Positions 10,775-21,600 of a DNA stretch of 64,000 bases are shown here, piece by piece. A model generated the notes under the pieces. That model was not told the DNA's origin and ran no database searches. It saw only the letters and a list, made by a program, of their open reading frames with translations. Origin of the DNA: Oegoconia quadripuncta (taxonomy: Eukaryota > Arthropoda > Insecta > Lepidoptera > Autostichidae); the NCBI GenBank assembly GCA_949316235.1, contig OX438741.1, positions 41,894,567 to 41,958,566 on the forward strand. Direction: 5' to 3'. The stretch's first letter is position 1; each line of letters opens with the position of its first letter. A program made the translations under genes and the position numbers.

Positions 10775-12025
10775 ATGGAAGAAATACGTACAATCCCACA
10801 AGAACTGTTAAATATAATCCCTAAGTTTGACGGGGATGAAAAATTGTTGAATTTATTTATAAAAAAATGTGAATATATTATAAGATCATTTCGAAGTGGG
10901 GAAAGTCAGGCACAAGACATATATACATTCCATGCAATCACTAGCCGATTAACTGGTAAGGCCGCGCATCTTATCAGTGAGAGGGAAGATATAGAAACGT
11001 GGGATGAGTTGAAGGCGGCACTTAGTCAGCATTTCGGCGACCCCCGTTCTGAAGAATGTATTGCTATAGAACTGGAAAATTTAAAAATCCATAACGGAGA
11101 GTCCTACCTTGCGTTTTGTAACCGGATTCAGAATGTTAGAAGCACCTTGTTTTCAAAAGTAAATTTAATCACGGACCAGGGAATAAAAAGTTCTAAAATG
11201 ATAATATACAATAATACTGCCCTGAATATTTTCTTATATAATCTTCCTGAGGATATGATTCGTATAGTGCGACTTAAAGGGTGCATGACCCTTGAAGAAG
11301 CACTCAGTGTGACTATGGAGGAAGTGAATTTTTTCAACCAATACAACTCTCGCAATAAAGCTAGGCAAGGTTATTCTCAACATTCTAAACCTCAATTAAA
11401 TAATCAGCCCATGCCGGTAATGCCAAGTTTCAAGCCAATTTTACCTCAAAATAATCAGCTGCAAGGCAGGCTGGGAATACCGAATCAAGGTTTTAGGTTT
11501 GGTATTCCAAACCAAGGACAAGGCTTTAGATTTGGCGTACCAAATCCTGGAGTAAAATTTGGACCAACCCAAGGTTTTAGATTTGGCATTCCACAAAATC
11601 AATTTGGCTATAGGCCTCCGACTCAGCCTAATTATAATATGCAGTTCAATAGACCACCACCAGTGAATCAGCCGAACCAATTTCGTTTCGGTATTCCTCA
11701 AGGTCAAGCACAGCAGCCTTACCAACCTTCTTACCAATATAAAGACGTCTCTATGCGCACGGCACCCCCTCTTAGACAGAATCCTATGCCGTCAACCTTT
11801 CGTAACGTCAATAGTTTATTCTATACCAGTGAGATGGAAGCTCCTGAAGAGTCTAATGAACTGACTGGACAGACTGACTGGACTGAAGAAAATTACCAGA
11901 TAGCAGAGGAGGTAGCGACTCTTAATGCTAATGAATATTCTGATGCTCAAGATGATTGCGAGCATAATAAACTCGAGCCAGAAAATTTTTATGTAGAAGC
12001 CTCGACAAAGAACCCCCCGAAATAG
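10775..12025 (+). CDS. gag: Errantivirus Gag
   Basis: 416 residues, ATG at 10775, TAG at 12023-12025. The N-terminal ~190 residues are a capsid-like alpha-helical region (retrotransposon gag type). The second half is rich in Gln, Asn, Pro and Phe, and the motif FRFGIP or a close variant recurs at least four times between about residues 241 and 310. The C-terminal part is acidic. No CCHC zinc knuckle is present, as is usual for errantivirus Gags, so nucleic-acid binding must rest on other segments. Pol starts in the -1 frame and overlaps the 3' end of gag. A canonical slippery heptamer, A-AAT-TTT, lies at 11983-11989, 12 codons before the stop. The frame is intact. Confidence 0.9.
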   Translation: MEEIRTIPQELLNIIPKFDGDEKLLNLFIKKCEYIIRSFRSGESQAQDIYTFHAITSRLTGKAAHLISEREDIETWDELKAALSQHFGDPRSEECIAIELENLKIHNGESYLAFCNRIQNVRSTLFSKVNLITDQGIKSSKMIIYNNTALNIFLYNLPEDMIRIVRLKGCMTLEEALSVTMEEVNFFNQYNSRNKARQGYSQHSKPQLNNQPMPVMPSFKPILPQNNQLQGRLGIPNQGFRFGIPNQGQGFRFGVPNPGVKFGPTQGFRFGIPQNQFGYRPPTQPNYNMQFNRPPPVNQPNQFRFGIPQGQAQQPYQPSYQYKDVSMRTAPPLRQNPMPSTFRNVNSLFYTSEMEAPEESNELTGQTDWTEENYQIAEEVATLNANEYSDAQDDCEHNKLEPENFYVEASTKNPPK

Positions 12026-15000
12026 TCCATTTAAATAGTAACCACGTTTTAAAGCTACCACACATAAAAATTCCCGAAATAGAGGCACGATTCATGATAG
12101 ATACAGGGAGCACGAGGTCTTTTATCAGTCCGGCAATTGCAGACAGATTTTTCCCCGAATTCAAATATCAAGAGCCTTTTGAAGTTGTAAGCACCCATGC
12201 ACGTAGCTATCATAACGAAGTTATATATATACCTTTATTAAAAACCTTCAAGAGTAACGAAGGTCACAAGTTTTATGTATATGACGTCGACAGCAGCTAT
12301 GATGGACTTATAGGATCTGATCTACTAAAACAATTGGACGCCAATATAAATATGAAAGACCAAATTCTTAGAACACGTAACACTGAAATACCAATTATCT
12401 ATAGTCCCCCTCATGAGATTCACTTAGACCCAAGATCTGAAACACGTACTAAAATACCAGTTGATCTTAAAAATGGTGAAGCAATACTAAATTTCATAGA
12501 TTTCGGCAATGGTGTAAGGGCTCCTACAGCTTTAGTAAATTGTAAAGACGGTTATGCGACTACTGTTCTGCAAAATGTTTCGAACGTTTCGGTAACACTA
12601 AATTTCACTAGACTATGTGAGGTAGAGAAGTATGAAAGCGAAGAGACTGTTGTAAACTGTATGACTGATGACAATGACAAAGAAGAACTTTTGAAGCTAA
12701 ACCTGTCTAAATTACGCTTGAATCATATGAATGAGGAAGAAAAGAATAAAATCTATAACTTATGCTTACAGTACAAAGACATCTTCTATTGCGATCAATT
12801 ACCACTCACTTTTACTAATCAAGTTAAACACAAAATTCGAACTACTAATGAAGATCCAATATATGTCAAACCTTACCGACAACCCCCCGCTCAAGCGTCG
12901 GAAATTAAAGAACAGGTAAACAAACTATTAAGGGATAACGTCGTACAAGAGTCTCATTCTCCTTGGAGTGCGCCTGTTCACTTGGTGCCCAAAAAACTGG
13001 ATGCCAGCGGTGAAGTCAAATACAGAATGGTCGTAGATTACCGGCGACTGAACGACATTACGACTGATGACAAATACCCCTTACCTAATATAACTGATTT
13101 ATTCGACAAGTTAGGCAAAAGTTCATATTTTTCTGTGCTGGATTTGGCCAGCGGCTATCACCAAATTGAAATTGAGAAGGAGGACAGACTCAAAACAGCG
13201 TTTTCCACACAGTTCGGGCATTACGAGTTTCTCCGGATGCCCTTTGGCCTCAAGACTGCCCCGGCTACCTTCCAACGGGCCATGGACAATGTCTTGAGAG
13301 GGCTCCAAGGCATACACTGTCTGATTTACTTAGACGACATTATCGTGTTTTCCGCCAGCCTAGAAGAACACTTGCAGAAGCTCAAAATTATTTTTGACAG
13401 ACTTAGGGAAACTAATTTGAAAGTTCAGTTGGACAAGTCAGAATTTTTGAGTAAGGAGGTTAGCTACCTTGGACACACAATTACGACGGAAGGGCTGAAG
13501 CCCAACAGTGACAAAATAGACGCAATACTTCGTTATCCACTCCCAAAGACAAGTACGGAAATCAAGAGTTTCCTTGGCCTCATCGGCTATTATAGGAAAT
13601 TCATAAAGGATTTCGCCAAAATTACCCAACCGATGACAGCATGTCTGAAAAAGAATAGTAAAGTTATAATTGACGAGAAATATATAAATGCATTCGAAAA
13701 ATGTAAGGGCATTTTAATCAGTGCTCCGCTCTTACAATACCCCGACTACATGAAACCCTTTATACTTACCACTGATGCGTCCAACTTTGCCCTCGGTGCA
13801 GTATTATCTCAGGGTACAATAGGGAACGATAAACCAATCGCCTATGCTAGCAGAACCCTCAATGATCCAGAGACTCGCTACAGTACTATCGAGAAAGAGT
13901 TACTGGCAATTGTGTGGGCCATAAAACATTTCCGTCCTTATCTGTACGGTAATAAATTTATTGTTTACACGGACCATCGACCGCTAGCATGGCTCGATTC
14001 ACTGAAAGAACCTAATACTAAATTAACACGTTGGAAACTACGATTAGGCGAATATGACTTTAAAGTGCAGCACAAACAAGGCAAACAAAATACGAACGCT
14101 GACGCCCTTTCTAGAGTGCGATTAAATGTGTTAGCTAAAGACGACGACTCCTTGAAAGTTAATGTAGATGACGACAGAGAACAGAGACTTCAGGACTACA
14201 TACAAGAGTTGACAAATGACATAGTTAGGCTAGGTAGGGATGACCCTGTGGACAAAGGACGCGGATCCCCCGTTATCTCAATATCTACAGATTCTGAGAA
14301 AACTAAAACTGCCCCATCAACATCTCCCATTTCTACAAGGTGTAATTCTCCGCATCTGGTTCCATCTCCTGGCAGTAGCACAATTACCGCTTCTGAAGGA
14401 CAGGTTAGTTGTAGTACAGAAACAGCACATTGTGCTCATGATATAGACACTGACGGCATTCCAATATTACACGAGGCAATAGACAGTAAACCTAACCAAA
14501 TCCTGATCTACACATGGTTTCGAAATGAATTATCTGTAAAAGACCTCTCACATAGTAGACAAAGAATATTAGAGGTGCATTTACCGGTAGCGAAACCCGA
14601 ATTAGTAAAACAATTTCTGAAAGACTATGTGAAACCAAGCGCCAAATATTTTATATATTTCGAGGACAAAGAACAAAGACAACAATTTTCCAGTATAATT
14701 ATTTCCTTGTTCAGAAAAAATTCCGTTCAATTTTTCGAATGCACTGAAAGAGTGGTTTCGGTAGACGATGAAAACGAACAAATAGCGATCGTACGAAAGT
14801 ATCATCAGGGCAAGACATGCCATAGAGGTATAAAGGAAACACTAAAACATTTAAAACGTTCGTATTTTTGGCATAATATGAATGAAACCATAAGCGCAGT
14901 TATTAACTCCTGCGACGCCTGTAAACGCATGAAGTATGATAGAAACCCTCTCAAACCGGAACTACAACTCACGCAAACACAAACCGCCCCCTTCCAAGAA

Positions 15001-15864
15001 ATATTTATTGACTTATTTACTATAGAAGGCAAATACTTTCTAACTATTATTGATGCCTTCAGTAAATTAGGGCAAGCCTTTGAGATTCCCGATCGTTCCA
15101 GTCCGGCAGTAGTAAAAGCTCTAATTAAATACTTCTCCATCTATGGTACACCCATCAAAATTAGTTCTGACCCGGGATCGGAATTTAATAACAACTTACT
15201 GAAGGAAATGCTATCTTTTCATAAAATTAACTTGCACATAGGGACCGCTAACAATCCAAATTCAATGGGCATGATCGAACGTTTCCACTCCACTATTTTA
15301 GAGATCTATCGTCTCGCAAGATACGAGCAAAAGATAACAGACGCCGCATCGGTGATGACGTACGCTGTCATGTCTTATAATCAATCTATACACTCTGTAA
15401 CGGGACTAACACCGTTTGAAGCAGTATTCGGTCATACGGAATCTAACAAACCCTTTAACGTTGATTTTGATAAGGAATATACACAACACATAATAAAAGA
15501 ACATGCTAAAAGGACTAGATACTTATATAAATATATCACCGATAAAATGATAGCGGGTAAAGAGGAAATCCGGAAGAAAAGAGGAGGCGAGACAGATATC
15601 GATATTAAAGAAAATGATACAATATATATTAAGGGTGTTAACATTAGACGTAGTAAAGACAAACCTAGATATCAAAAGGCTAAAGTAACTGGTAAAATAT
15701 ATAGAAACACACTTCCCATACAAACCCAAACCCGAGTCACTAACATCCCGATTAAAGATATCAAACGTCCTTCGCTGATTCGTGCTTCTACTGATCCAAG
15801 TAGTACAGAACCAGGGTCTTCAGCTGCAAAAAAATTGACAAGAATTCTGGCATACTGCCTATAA
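11971..15864 (+). CDS. pol: Errantivirus Pol polyprotein (protease, RT, RNase H, integrase)
   Basis: The open frame begins at 11971, just after a stop in that frame; the first ATG is 12094 (1256 residues from there). It probably has no start of its own and is made by -1 frameshift from gag. Domains seen, numbered from 12094: aspartic protease active site DTGS near residues 3-6; reverse transcriptase with FSVLDLASGYHQ and the catalytic YLDD near 411-414; RNase H with TDAS near 560 and TDHR near 626; integrase with an HHCC zinc finger (~903-945) and a D-D-E core (Asp ~971, Asp ~1025, Glu ~1060). The enzyme set makes cDNA and inserts it. No stop or frameshift was found across the frame, so it appears able to function. 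Confidence 0.95.
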   Translation, partial: TRARKFLCRSLDKEPPEIVHLNSNHVLKLPHIKIPEIEARFMIDTGSTRSFISPAIADRFFPEFKYQEPFEVVSTHARSYHNEVIYIPLLKTFKSNEGHKFYVYDVDSSYDGLIGSDLLKQLDANINMKDQILRTRNTEIPIIYSPPHEIHLDPRSETRTKIPVDLKNGEAILNFIDFGNGVRAPTALVNCKDGYATTVLQNVSNVSVTLNFTRLCEVEKYESEETVVNCMTDDNDKEELLKLNLSKLRLNHMNEEEKNKIYNLCLQYKDIFYCDQLPLTFTNQVKHKIRTTNEDPIYVKPYRQPPAQASEIKEQVNKLLRDNVVQESHSPWSAPVHLVPKKLDASGEVKYRMVVDYRRLNDITTDDKYPLPNITDLFDKLGKSSYFSVLDLASGYHQIEIEKEDRLKTAFSTQFGHYEFLRMPFGLKTAPATFQRAMDNVLRGLQGIHCLIYLDDIIVFSASLEEHLQKLKIIFDRLRETNLKVQLDKSEFLSKEVSYLGHTITTEGLKPNSDKIDAILRYPLPKTSTEIKSFLGLIGYYRKFIKDFAKITQPMTACLKKNSKVIIDEKYINAFEKCKGILISAPLLQYPDYMKPFILTTDASNFALGAVLSQGTIGNDKPIAYASRTLNDPETRYSTIEKELLAIVWAIKHFRPYLYGNKFIVYTDHRPLAWLDSLKEPNTKLTRWKLRLGEYDFKVQHKQGKQNTNADALSRVRLNVLAKDDDSLKVNVDDDREQRLQDYIQELTNDIVRLGRDDPVDKGRGSPVISISTDSEKTKTAPSTSPISTRCNSPHLVPSPGSSTITASEGQVSCSTETAHCAHDIDTDGIPILHEAIDSKPNQILIYTWFRNELSVKDLSHSRQRILEVHLPVAKPELVKQFLKDYVKPSAKYFIYFEDKEQRQQFSSIIISLFRKNSVQFFECTERVVSVDDENEQIAIVRKYHQGKTCHRGIKETLKHLKRSYFWHNMNETISAVINSCDACKRMKYDRNPLKPELQLTQTQTAPFQEIFIDLFTIEGKYFLTIIDAFSKLGQAFEIPDRSSPAVVKALIKYFSIYGTPIKISSDPGSEFNNNLLKEMLSFHKINLHIGTANNPNSMGMIERFHSTILEIYRLARYEQKITDAASVMTYAVMSYNQSIHSVTGLTPFEAVFGHTESNKPFNVDFDKEYTQHIIKEHAKRTRYLYKYITDKMIAGKEEIRKKRGGETDIDIKENDTIYIKGVNIRRSKDKPRYQKAKVTGKIYRNTLPIQTQTRVTNIPIKDIKRPSLIRASTDPSSTEPGSSAAKKLTRILAYCL

Positions 15865-17533
15865 GACGAGGGACAGCGCTGCTTAACCACGATAAGTGGA
15901 CTGTAATAAAAATATTAGACTTAAGATTAGTTAAGGATGACTTAGAATATAACTTAAATAAATACTTAGAATTAAATAGACTAGTATATACCTACTTTAA
16001 CAAAACTCTTCGTTCTGATTTGGCAGATGTTAAGCTTCAAGTTGAACATATTAAAAATATGACTATCGAAAGATTTAAACAGTTGGTCCCTACTTTTAGA
16101 AATAGAAGAGGAATTCTGAATCCGTTAGGCTCTCTAATTAAAATAATTACAGGAAATTTGGACAACGACGATGCTCTTAAATACGATAAATTGATTAATT
16201 AAGTAAAAAGGAAACAAAATACTATTCATAAAAAGATTACGTTGGTCGCCGAAATGGTGGAAATCCTTATGAACTCTACTATTATTGTGAAAAATAATCT
16301 CATACAGTTAGATAGTACCATTGAAACAATAAATAATGATGTAAACGAAATAAATTAAATCAAATTGTCAGTTACGTAATTAATCTCTATAATTTGTTTT
16401 TGCATAATTTCCAAACGATATCTATCAAACTAGATGAGATAAAAACCGCCGTAGCATTTAGTAGAATTGGAATATTACATCAATCTGTTGTAGATACTGA
16501 GGAACTATCTAACATTTTAAAGTTTATTGAAAAAACAGATAAACTAGTTTACCCATCTAAACCAGACAACTTGATCAAAATTGAACAAACTATTGTATTA
16601 AAGTTATATTTTAAGGAAAATCAGATTACCTTTGTGATCGAAATACCTTTAATACGAATAGAATCTTACTTTTATTACAAAATTGTACCCCTACCTATCA
16701 CTGAAATCCTTACCAACAGAACGATCATTATATTACCCAAGTATCCTTACCTTATAGTGAAAGGGTTGAAAGCTAAATCTCTCGCCAAACCATGTCAAGA
16801 GATCGATGAAGCGACGTACCTGTGCCGGGAAGAAGACTTGATAGTGCCAGTCGAAGACACTTGTATTCTTGACTTAATGCGATATTCTACCAATGTCACT
16901 TTTATTCAGATTCCAGTTGAATTTGAAATTGTTAATATAGAACCTATTGGATCTAACAAATGGATACTTTATTCAAAAGTAATTACCGAGCTTGTGAGAT
17001 ACGGCGAAAATGAGATACTGCGATATAAGATACAAGGCACATATTTACTGACTATAGACGATAAATGTGAAATAAAAATCTCAGACTACTGTCTTCGCAA
17101 GCACACATCCCAAGGAGAAAAACTGACTTACTCTAAAATACCAGCGTTTAATCTTTCTGGAAAGCTAGCTGCTACTGCTACTGTACAATATAGGGAACCA
17201 ATAAATTTGGAGGGAGTGGACCTAACTAACCTACAACTATTATCGCTGGCGCTAAAAAGAAGTGAATCATTTGGTGAAAAGCAGAGCACGGACATAGTGA
17301 ATGTGGAAAGTGTTAGTGTAGGCACATTCGTCTTATATGTAATCGTAGCTATAAGTGTTTTTGGTTTTGTAGCAGTTAAGAATCATAAGGTTATTTTGAA
17401 GAGATGCCAAGAGCGAAATCATCTGCGTGAAAATCAACCCTCAGATGATCTCGATCTTAGGGATGGAGGAGTTACGCTGACTGGACGGCGAGTTCAAATA
17501 CATGCGGAGGCGGCCAGACCTCCTAGTAAGTAA
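15843..17533 (+). pseudogene. env: Errantivirus env-like glycoprotein gene, interrupted
   Basis: The region after pol carries an envelope-type frame, probably expressed from a spliced RNA since no good ATG precedes it. It is open from around 15843, overlapping the end of pol. Seen: a basic furin-type cleavage site at 16098-16109 followed by a Gly/Leu-rich fusion-peptide-like stretch, as in errantivirus Env proteins; a long open frame from about 16361 to 17533; a single hydrophobic membrane anchor near 17318-17388; a short cytoplasmic tail ending inside the 3' LTR. Breaks: an in-frame TAA at 16200-16202 and a frame change near 16350-16360, next to a second TAA at 16356-16358. As it stands it cannot give a continuous envelope protein unless recoded or a sequencing error is present. 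Confidence 0.82.
17459..17469 (+). other. Polypurine tract of the errantivirus element
   Basis: AGGGATGGAGG directly abuts the 3' LTR, as expected for the plus-strand primer, and lies inside the env reading frame. Confidence 0.7.
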
Positions 17534-17668
17534 ACAATAGAGATAAGAGCCACCTTCGGGCTGCCAATGTGTTAGTTTTAAGCTTTGAATAAATCAGTCT
17601 ATTTTTAGCACTCAAGTGAGATTGTCTTATTTTAAAAAACGTCTTCCTTTCTTTTACGCGATTTGACT
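17470..17668 (+). repeat. 3' LTR of the errantivirus element
   Basis: 199 bp, identical to 10256-10454 and followed by the ATCT target duplication. The env reading frame runs into its first 64 bases (stop at 17531-17533). Confidence 0.96.
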
Positions 17669-17682
17669 ATCTACTATATCAT

Positions 17683-17800
17683 TTCATACATAGATATCTC
17701 TCGTTACGTAAACATGCGCTAGCACATTAACGGCCGCAATAATGCTTCAAGGCCCCGCCGTTGTCTAGAAGATAGTGTACGTCGTTTAGCAAACTAAAAA
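17683..17800 (+). repeat. Diverged repeat, copy right of the errantivirus (partner 19715-19815)
   Basis: Both copies carry TAACGGCCG, GCTTCAAGG, GCCGTTGTCT, AAGATA and a CGTTT block in the same order and spacing. Confidence 0.55.
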
Positions 17801-18029
17801 GTCGTTTGTCGAGAGCTTGTGATTTATGAAAAGAAAGAAAGTTATTTATTTAGATAACATTAATAGTAAAAGTCAGTACAAATGGTGGTAACTAAACATA
17901 GGAATATTGGTTATCAAAAATGGTTACCACTCAGCATAAGCCACAAGTAGCGGTCGCTCCTGTAGCTATAAGATCATAAAAAATTATGATTAAAAATTAA
18001 ATTATTGTACACAGTTTCATGTATTAGAA

Positions 18030-18310
18030 CGACTGTTTGGTGTAGTGGTTAGGAACTCTGCTGCTATACCAAAAGGTCGCGGGTCCGAATCCCGCTAGGG
18101 GCATATGTTTGTATGATGAATACAGACCTGTGTTCGCGAGTTATGGATGTTTTTCATTTATATATGTATTTATTTACAAAAGGATATAAATATTTGTGTA
18201 GTTTATCAACCATCTGGTATGCATAACACAAGCCTAGTTGCTTAGTGTGGAAGTAGATGGGGCTGTGTGTATATGCAAAGATGTTTATTTATTATAATTT
18301 ATTTAATATT
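18030..18310 (+). repeat. SINE1 (tRNA-derived)
   Basis: Head GACTGTTTGGTGTAGTGGTT with A box, B box GGTCCGAATCCC, conserved GAGTTATGGATGTTTTTCAT, GTGTGGAAGTAGATGGGGCT and a TTATTT-rich 3' end. Confidence 0.85.
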
Positions 18311-18470
18311 TAATCACTGTGTCTCTAAGTTGGTTTTAAAGAAGAATATTGATTTTCGCAGCATATAGGAAACTACCACGAAATACAGTCTTTCTAAAAC
18401 GTGGGAATATTAAACGAATGGCTAAACGGATGTGACGGTCAGAGAAACAGAGTTCTTCATATAAATATTA

Positions 18471-18756
18471 GCCCAGGGAAAATAAGATAAAAAATTTGCT
18501 TAGCTAGACATAATTCAGAACCGACTTATATAATTGCTATCTTATAGAGGTATATTAGTGATGTAAGTTTGAATGATTAAGCCTAAAAAACGAACGCTTA
18601 GTCTAGATTTTTTAGAAAACCCTATTTTTAATTTGTATCTTAATAACAATAAACACTAACTGATTTCAATTAGGTAGACTTTTGTTAAACACAGTTAACT
18701 TATTGGTGGATAAAAAACTAAGCATGTTATAGTTAGGCATGTATGTGTTTTAGCTT
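18471..18756 (+). mobile_element. MITE-A, left half only
   Basis: GCCCAGGGAAAATAAGAT terminus after TTA, internal AGCTAGACATAATTCAGAAC and TATAGTTAGGCATGTATGTG as in the other copies; the right terminus is lost. Confidence 0.7.
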
Positions 18757-18819
18757 GTGAATTACACAGAAATGCACACGTGAAAGGGGGTGAGCCTATC
18801 GCCGTGCAACGTGCAAGTG

Positions 18820-18895
18820 CCACCTTCGACCTCATCTTTACTTAACATTAGGTGTGATTGAGTTCAAGTACGAACCCGTCGTGCATAAAAAAAAG
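18820..18895 (+). repeat. SINE2 3' end fragment
   Basis: CACCTTCGACCTCATCTTTA through GTGATTGAGTTCAAGTACGA and an A-run. Confidence 0.75.
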
Positions 18896-19326
18896 CAAGT
18901 CTATAGATGTTGTTTGGTGGAAAGTCCCTTAGTCGCCGTAAAAGGCCCACGGGAAGAGACGGGTAGGTTCTATTCTACTTGAGTGCCGAAACCACACAGC
19001 ACTATTGACTAGTCTTGTCAGCTTATTTTGATGATCTCTGTCAAAGATACCTAAATAACAATCGTGCGTTGGGCCAATCAGAAAGAAGTACCATAACCGT
19101 ATTCAACGATACATAGAATACGGCTAGTCCTCAATCTTTTAAGTCTATGTACAAACAGACATTCTCTGTTTCCTAAATGTTTGATGTAATGCCTTCTTGG
19201 TCTTACCCTTCATTTCTTTCCTTCACAACCTGTGCAATTCCCCTCATCTCTTTCCCTCAACATCCAATCTGTGTAAATATCACTCTTAAAGTGTATTATA
19301 TTGAAATATTGCACAATATGTCGTGG

Positions 19327-19632
19327 AGCGTCGGTGGCTCAGCCGGTAAGATGCGGTCTCCCAATTTGGGAGGTCCGGGTTCGATTCCCTTGCAGGCTAT
19401 GTTACCAATGAGTTTTTAAATTTAATTATTTATGTGCATTTATCCGACTGCTCTTAAACGGTGAAGGAAAACATCGTCAGGAAACCTGCATGCCTCAGAA
19501 ATGAAAATTCAAAGGTATGTGAAGTCCCCAACCCGCTTTGGGTCAGCGTGGTGAACTCTGGCTCATATTCCCTCATACGAGGGAAGGCCTATACCCCTGC
19601 AGTGGGATGTTTACGGGCTGGTGGTGATTACA
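19327..19632 (+). repeat. SINE3 (tRNA-derived)
   Basis: Head GCGTCGGTGGCTCAGCCGGT with B box GGTTCGATTCCC, conserved GGAAAACATCGTCAGGAAAC, GAGGGAAGGCCTATACCCC and TGGGATGTTTACGGGCTG at the end. Confidence 0.88.
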
Positions 19633-20537
19633 CAATATCTGACTGCAATGTGTGTTATTTCCAAGTGTTTCTGAATCTGTAACGAATTTCATGACTGGAA
19701 AAATTGTAAACTCGTGTTAAAACTCGTTGCGCAAGCGCATATAACGGCCGTATAACGAACGCTTCAAGGTCTTGCCGTTGTCTTTAAGATAATGAAACGC
19801 CGTTTATCAGTAGATAAATATACGAGTATTGATAGTGGAGAATTGAAATATAAATAGGATGACGTTTTTATTACTTATTATTATTCTAGTGGCTTTCGTG
19901 TTGGGAAGGTTTTTGTTGTGAGTATTACTTCGTTTTTATACAGGCAAAGGAATCCTTGCCATGCTGCTTATGTTTTTTTTTTGTATTTTCGTGTTTATTT
20001 TAGTCCGTGGTGGTTAGGTTTCATAAAGAATGAGGCTTTTTGAAAAATAATTATATTATCTAAATATAAAAGTGCTTCCGTACAAAACTTTAGCCATGTG
20101 TTTGCATTAACAATTAATTCATCTGAAAAGAATTCATGTTTAGAATTCGCCGCACATTGTTGGGAAGGTTTTTGATGTTTTTCAGAGATATCCCAACAAT
20201 ACCAATATTTATTTCATCATTTCACGTGTTTTGTTTCTGGACAAAACATTGTTTTGACGTCAAAATGAGTTTTGACAAGGAAGATCGTATTTCCGCTTAT
20301 CATACAGATTTGAAGCTAACTTAAATCCTCGACATTTTAATGTTCGTTCGGAATGGCAGAATAAGCAGAACCTGTTGTGTCGTCTCTATTATGTTGTATC
20401 TGTATGTCTTTTTTTCTTGTGTGCAATAAATGATAAATAAATTAATAAATGGCGGGCTTCGTCGTCACTTTCTATCAGTTGGCATTATGGTCAAACTCGC
20501 CAAACATGAAAAAATATGGCCTTAATGCTTGCTTATA

Positions 20538-21216
20538 CCGGATGAGTTTTTTTACCGTAAGGAAAAAAATAGGGCATGTTGGGTAAGTTAAATAGAAGTT
20601 ATTGACATAGGTAATTTATATTTTTTTTTTTCAAAACCATAAATTAACGTAGCTTTTTATCATTTGACGGTCGCGTTTGTAACCTATTCCACATAATAAC
20701 ATGATTAAATAAAATAAATAAAAACTTGAAGAAAATATGAGTTTCAAATAATAAATAAATATCCTTAGACACACAGCACCATCTAGTTCCACAGTAAGCA
20801 ACTATAGGCTTGTGTTGTGGATACCAGATGGTTGATATACTACATAAATACATATATTTTTTTTGTAAATAAATACTTATTTTAAATGAAAACATCCATA
20901 ACTCGGGTACACATGTACACATTCATCACACATACATATGCCCCTAGCGGGATTCGAACCCGCAACCTTTTAGTATAGTGGTCAGAGTTGCTAACCACTA
21001 CACCAAACAGGTCGTCACCAATAAATTTCGCATGATAGGAACTTAACGAATCGCACCAGTTGCATATTATCAATCTCGGGCCGGTGCGTGCGTCGATAAT
21101 AGTTTTGAAAAAAAATAATTAAACTACCTATGCCTATGCCAATTCTATGCAATAGAAGTTCTATTTCACTTACCCAATATGCCGTATTTTTTCCTTGCGG
21201 TAAATAACTCATCCGG
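20538..21216. mobile_element. MITE-C with a nested SINE1
   Basis: CCGGATGAGTTTTTTTACCG ... CGGTAAATAACTCATCCGG, near-matching inverted repeats of roughly 90 bp, and TATA on both sides (20534-20537, 21217-21220). SINE1 occupies 20742-21015. Confidence 0.8.
20742..21015 (-). repeat. SINE1, nested in MITE-C
   Basis: TAAATAAATATCC tail, CCATCTAGTTCCACAGTAAG, then B box complement GGGATTCGAACCC and the head ending AACAGGTCGT. It splits the MITE-C copy at 20538-21216. Confidence 0.9.
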
Positions 21217-21600
21217 TATATATTTCGATACGATGTGACACGCGCGGTCGGAGGTTGTCAAGAAATGAAACAAACCCTTGCCCTCTTCACCCGCGCGCGA
21301 GATGTTTCCATCCGCCACGGAAAGCAAAAACATTGTGTACGCCCCTTTGTTCCAATGTTTTGTGTAATGTTTGGATAAAACAGGCGCATAGGAGACCCGG
21401 CTTTATATTTTCTGTTACACCCATAATGTGATTGATAAACAGTCAAAGTTGAATAACAAGTTTCCTTTAGACTATCTCCTGTAATATTAAAAGTATAGAC
21501 CTCGGGCTTACAATATTAGATCATCCAAATACGATAGGCATACCTATGAGTGTTTTTTAAAATTACGCCTATATTGATACCAGATTCACTTTTACGAGTT

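Larger units (their letters stand above)
10256..17668 (+). mobile_element. Errantivirus-type Gypsy LTR retrotransposon, full length
   Basis: 7413 bp bounded by identical 199-bp LTRs and a perfect 4-bp target duplication ATCT (10252-10255 and 17669-17672). It has a primer-binding site, gag, pol in the -1 frame, an env region, and a purine tract before the 3' LTR. AGT...ACT LTR ends, a 4-bp duplication and an env with a furin-type site are features of the insect errantivirus group (Drosophila gypsy, 17.6; moth TED). LTR identity indicates a recent insertion. The gene order fixes the plus orientation. Confidence 0.97.

Noticed and set aside
16020..16202. Separate small gene of 60 codons
   Set aside because: It is the furin-site part of the interrupted env, not an independent gene; it begins at a TTG only by frame convention.
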